From Psococerastis gibbosa (Eukaryota; Arthropoda; Insecta; Psocodea; Psocidae), in assembly GCA_963971405.1 (NCBI GenBank), contig OZ020486.1, forward strand, positions 23,459,419 through 23,523,418: 64,000 nucleotides of DNA, read 5' to 3'. Made by a program: the position numbers and the translations under genes. The notes under the pieces are model-generated. The model worked only from the letters and a program-made list of their open reading frames with translations, was not told the origin of the DNA and searched no databases. Shown piece after piece: positions 60,336 to 64,000 of this stretch; the stretch's first letter is position 1; each line of letters begins with the position of its first letter.

Positions 60336-60849
60336 TTTATAATTTCTTAAATAGAAAAGTATAATGTAAACAATACCGGTATTGCATTGTAAGTAATGAG
60401 TGAGTCAGGAAATTCGGAAATTCGGGTTATGTACGTATAGTATTATAATGGGCATGTTGCTGACCAAAACATTCCAACTAGAGCAGTGATCATGATAGAG
60501 TATCCTCGACCTGTACTCAGATGCCCCGGCGTATTTGTAATAGTATTGACGTGCGCGGAAGCGCACGAGCCAAGTTCCAATTATAATCGTCTGGAAAACA
60601 TAGTCCGTTCATAGCATTATGGACAAAGCGAACTACCAAAATTATGCAATGATCATTTTGCATGAAATGAACTCATTAATGTTTTCGCTTTAACATGAGT
60701 CACGTACTTTTCCATTGTGGCCAACTTTAAATATTCCATACGTAGTTGCGATAATGTCATGTCTTGAGTATTGAAGGTGAAAAGTTATGAAAAGTGCACA
60801 AAATTTGATGTCTCGTCGTCCCAAGAATCATCAGGAGAAAATTAAAAGT

Positions 60850-61075
60850 AAAATCTCCATGGCACAACAACCCAAGGAAGGTCTGGGTCGGAAGACTAAG
60901 GATCCTCTTTGCCACTGCACTATTTAGGATGTTGTGGTCAGCAACATGTCCGGCAGTCGTGTTTCCCCTTCTATAGATTGTATGGTGCCGATTAGGGTTG
61001 GGTGGACCCAATCCAGGCCGTATTTTTTTCCGCGTCATTGTCTAGTTCTCTACAAACTGGACTTTTCCTGAGTCC
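60850..61075 (-). repeat. SINE family D-like body
   Basis: Shares CCATGGCACAACAACCCAA-type and GTTGTGGTCAGCAACATG blocks and a CTAGTTCTCTACAAACTGG end with the SINE at 48.9-49.1 kb, but the tRNA-like head is decayed. Confidence 0.5.
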
Positions 61076-62269
61076 TGATCAAAAGTCTAAAAATGTCTGA
61101 CATATTTAATGATAAAACCACGTATGTAAAAAAATTAACTAAAAGAAGTAGACAAAATTTCTTGGATAAATGAATATAATGGTATTTCCTGTATTTAATT
61201 TATTTTCACCAATTAAGGTTTTAAATTCCTTATGTAAAGTAAAAATAATTTTTATTCACATCACATAAAATGATATGCGACATTCAATGAGAGACGTCAA
61301 TTCCCGTAATAATTTTAGAGGTATCGCATGTATTATTTTCACCCCACAGCTCGAGTGGATCCAGGATTTATGGGGGTGCAAATAGAGTCAGAAAATATAA
61401 AATTTGGCACCCCTCTCCAATACAAAGCTACAAAAAATTACACTTATGAAAATCGTGCCGGTTAGGAGGTCCGGGGTCTTGAAAAAAGTCGTAAATACCG
61501 AAAAACAGAAATAGTAAGCATTTCACATGCATTATTAATTTTATCCTCACGAAAATGGCGCGCGCCGCTTGCGCCCCCCTTTTCACCAGCCACTGATGGA
61601 AAGGTAAGCATATGATACAAACATTAAAACATTTTTTACTGTCACCTTTTTTTTTATTGGTCACAAACATTGTATTTTTAGTTGACCCGACCATATTATT
61701 GTATTATTAGGCTCACCTCTCTCTTCGAACAAAAAAGTATTCACGTATAGTGCACGTTTATTTTCGAAAATGCAAGAATGATCTTGTGCCCGTCTGTCAC
61801 CTCCAAAGCATTTGGCGGTTGTACCGATACTGAGTAGCATGTGCTTCAGTCACAAAAATATATGTACACATTGCCACATTATCGTCTTCACGTGCAAGCT
61901 AAGTATGAGTGTAACGTTAAAGAAGGCCTTTATTAATTCCTGAAGAAGATTGTTTGTCTTCCAGCTGTTATAGACTGTATGATTCATCTGTAGTGGAGAA
62001 TAATCAAAATGAACTTGTGTACATTCCATTTCGGAAAATATCCAATAAGGCAATAACCTTAAGAAAATACTGCTAGCCTACAGGACAGTCGACTTCAGAA
62101 TTTGTTCCCTCAAGAGACACCCCCAGCGTCCGAATTGTTAATAAAATCCAATATTACACGAAACATCGATAGTTGAGCTATGTATACAGTACATAATATA
62201 TATAATAAATAAATATATATATATATATTTCTGTTAAATTATACAACATATAACGTCCTGAAGGACTTT

Positions 62270-62510
62270 TTATGGACTTAATTGGTCCCTTGTCCAATGC
62301 CAACGACCCCATGAATTTCGAACATTATTTGTATTGTTTCCGTGTGAATTTTTGGTCGTTGGCAAACTCGTATACGTTCTCGATGTCAACCTACGCCGGC
62401 TACAAGCGATAATGGACAAGCTGAGACAAGCTTACCATTGACGCAATGAAACAGGCTAAAGCATGACGTAACCAAGTACAGACACGAGTCAGGTTGAACT
62501 ATAAAGTAAT
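62270..62510 (-). repeat. Dispersed repeat (family C), minus-strand copy
   Basis: Inverse of the segment at 41.20-41.44 kb: TTGTCCAATGCCAACGACCC, GTATACGTTCTCGATGTCAA and GACAAGCTGAGACAAGCTTA align with little divergence. Confidence 0.65.
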
Positions 62511-62522
62511 ATCTTATTGCTA

Positions 62523-62830
62523 AGGCGCCCATTCCACCGACCGGCTAGGGCTATTTACAAAAACGGTGACGTGGTAGCAGACATTCAAGACTTAGGTAGC
62601 GTTTCCACCGACCTCGCATTGCAGAATGCAAATGACATTGACGGAAATTATAATTTTTCTTTTTATAGAAATCTATTAAAATGTTTGTACTTAACACATC
62701 CCATGACGCCATTTTTTAATTTCAGTTTGTTTGTGATTTTACTGTATGATCATTGATCAATTTTAACTATGATGTAGGTTATGTGAAGCGCATAGATGCC
62801 GAAGTGTATAACTGCAATCAAACTCTTTTT
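62523..62830. mobile_element. Composite PIF-like element (one copy inserted in the core of another)
   Basis: An outer left arm (GGCGCCCATTCCACCGACC, 62.52 kb) reaches the central block GTGGTAGCAGACATTCAAGA and is then followed at once by a new element end (TTTCCACCGACCTCGCATTG). The latter continues as the arm seen at 37.44-37.61 kb. The right ends are lost or decayed. Confidence 0.6.
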
Positions 62831-64000
62831 CCGATAAACGCACTTGAAATAAATAAATAATTATGTATTTCTGTTAAATTACACAATCAAATTAATGAAG
62901 TTAAGAACTTATTTTTAATGCTGAAAGCCTGACGCTATTTTTTTTGTTCTTCTTTCTACACCGGTTGCGAAGAAATTATATGAAAGTTGTAGATGGCTAT
63001 TAACACCAGGTGTGTTGGATGGACATCCGGGGCTCAGTCACTCGACGATTGCTCGGTAGTTTCCTCGCGTAAGTAGGGGGTACTTGTCAATTTGTCATAA
63101 GCCTAATTCTGTCAAAAACAATCTATTTATATTACGCGTTCAAGTGCGCAGAAACTTACTCATACTAACGTATAAATAAGAAAGCAATAAAACTCAGGGT
63201 ATTAATAAAATTTGAAAATTTTCTGAACTCTTCTAGCTTTTAACGAATTACAAAATTGTAGCAAATTTGTAATGGGCAAATACGATAAAAAATCCAAAAG
63301 GTACCTATCTGACTGCATACTCGTATACATATGCATTTAATTTCCGAATGATATTTCTATGATAGGCCCAAAATTCGCCCATATGGAAAATGAAGACAAT
63401 TTTCTTTCTTTTATTTAGGATTACAGTAGATACTTGTTAGTGCATGCTAGATTTTGTTGCTTATCATTGTTCCTTTTGTCTCGTAACTTGGTAAATATTG
63501 ACTGCCGATTAGTTAACTTCAGCGTGTACTCTGTATGATGGATATTGTAGGCTTTATAAGCTGTTATATCGATTGTTCTTTTTCCATACACAACAGTACG
63601 CATATCGTATTATCGTTTGGAAAATTACGACAGCTGTACGTGTCTCGTATTTTGTATTGTACCAACTACACTCACGTGCTACCTATGGCACATTGCTGTT
63701 GCACAATACTCAATGCTACATAAATTATGCATTGTCACACGTATTGAATTTATTAAGTGGATGGAAGAACAAATTGCTTCAAAAATAATGATGTGTTTTG
63801 GGAATAGGGGAGAAGGATGGGGTGACTTATGACTTAGGTACTTTGGGGAAAGATTTCAAAATATTTTGTAAATAAATATGGACAGAGACTTTTTAACCAA
63901 GTTAATTAATTTATATTAATTCTGCGTTCCGCTGCCGCAAGATATATCAATATAATCTTAAAATAAAATGGTGTAAAATCTTACAATATAATGTTAACAA
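62831..64000. other. Right end of the window, no feature recognised
   Basis: AT-rich sequence with short open frames that lack splice context or recognisable motifs. Nothing supported. Confidence 0.4.

Noticed and set aside
61360-61610. Possible further hAT-like element with GGATCCAGGATTTATGGGGG and a C-rich right side
   Set aside because: No matching target duplication or convincing paired ends could be found by eye.

Overview
This is a eukaryotic window, AT-rich, with intron-split genes, GT-AG introns and many transposon remnants. Four complete protein-coding genes and one partial one could be rebuilt exon by exon with consistent splice phases. The gene set (a muscle myosin regulatory light chain with a Pro/Ala/Glu-rich N-terminal extension, a proteasome beta-4 subunit, Nup107, an SLC5 sodium symporter of the monocarboxylate/multivitamin type) points to an arthropod. 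Large introns, dense SINE/LINE debris and many DNA-transposon relics suggest a large-genome lineage (crustacean, chelicerate or early-branching hexapod), but the species cannot be named from sequence alone.

Layout. 1-5.3 kb, minus strand: the 5' part of a secreted protein built of degenerate Cu-only superoxide-dismutase-like repeats; it runs off the left edge. 8.7-12.4 kb, plus: muscle myosin regulatory light chain (Mlc2-like), whose first exon is 5' UTR plus the ATG alone. 13.7-16.6 kb: a transposon nest (LINE reverse-transcriptase relic, dead IR/DR Tc1 element, hAT-like MITE inside it). 18.5-23.8 kb, plus: a second, strongly diverged myosin-regulatory-light-chain-like gene that shares two intron positions with its neighbour. 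25.2-28.2 kb, minus: proteasome subunit beta type-4. 28.7-39.5 kb, plus: Nup107, 15 coding exons, head to head with the proteasome gene. 40.7-50.0 kb, minus: SLC5 symporter, 10 coding exons, 652 aa, with a dead Tc1 element in one intron. 50-64 kb: no gene recognised; repeats only.

The most striking non-genic content is several families of short structured elements. One family has ends GGCG...CGCC and 3-bp TAA/TTA target duplications typical of PIF/Harbinger; its hairpin arms differ from copy to copy, while a central GGTAGCAGACAT block and the outer TTCCACC block recur. A second family is hAT-like, with poly-G/poly-C tracts just inside the terminal repeats and intact 8-bp target duplications (four exact cases). 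A third has TTAA flanks. One PIF-like element ends 12 nt before a Nup107 splice acceptor.

The genes do not form a pathway. The two light chains are a tandem paralogous pair; Psmb4 and Nup107 are housekeeping genes sharing a 563-bp divergent promoter region.
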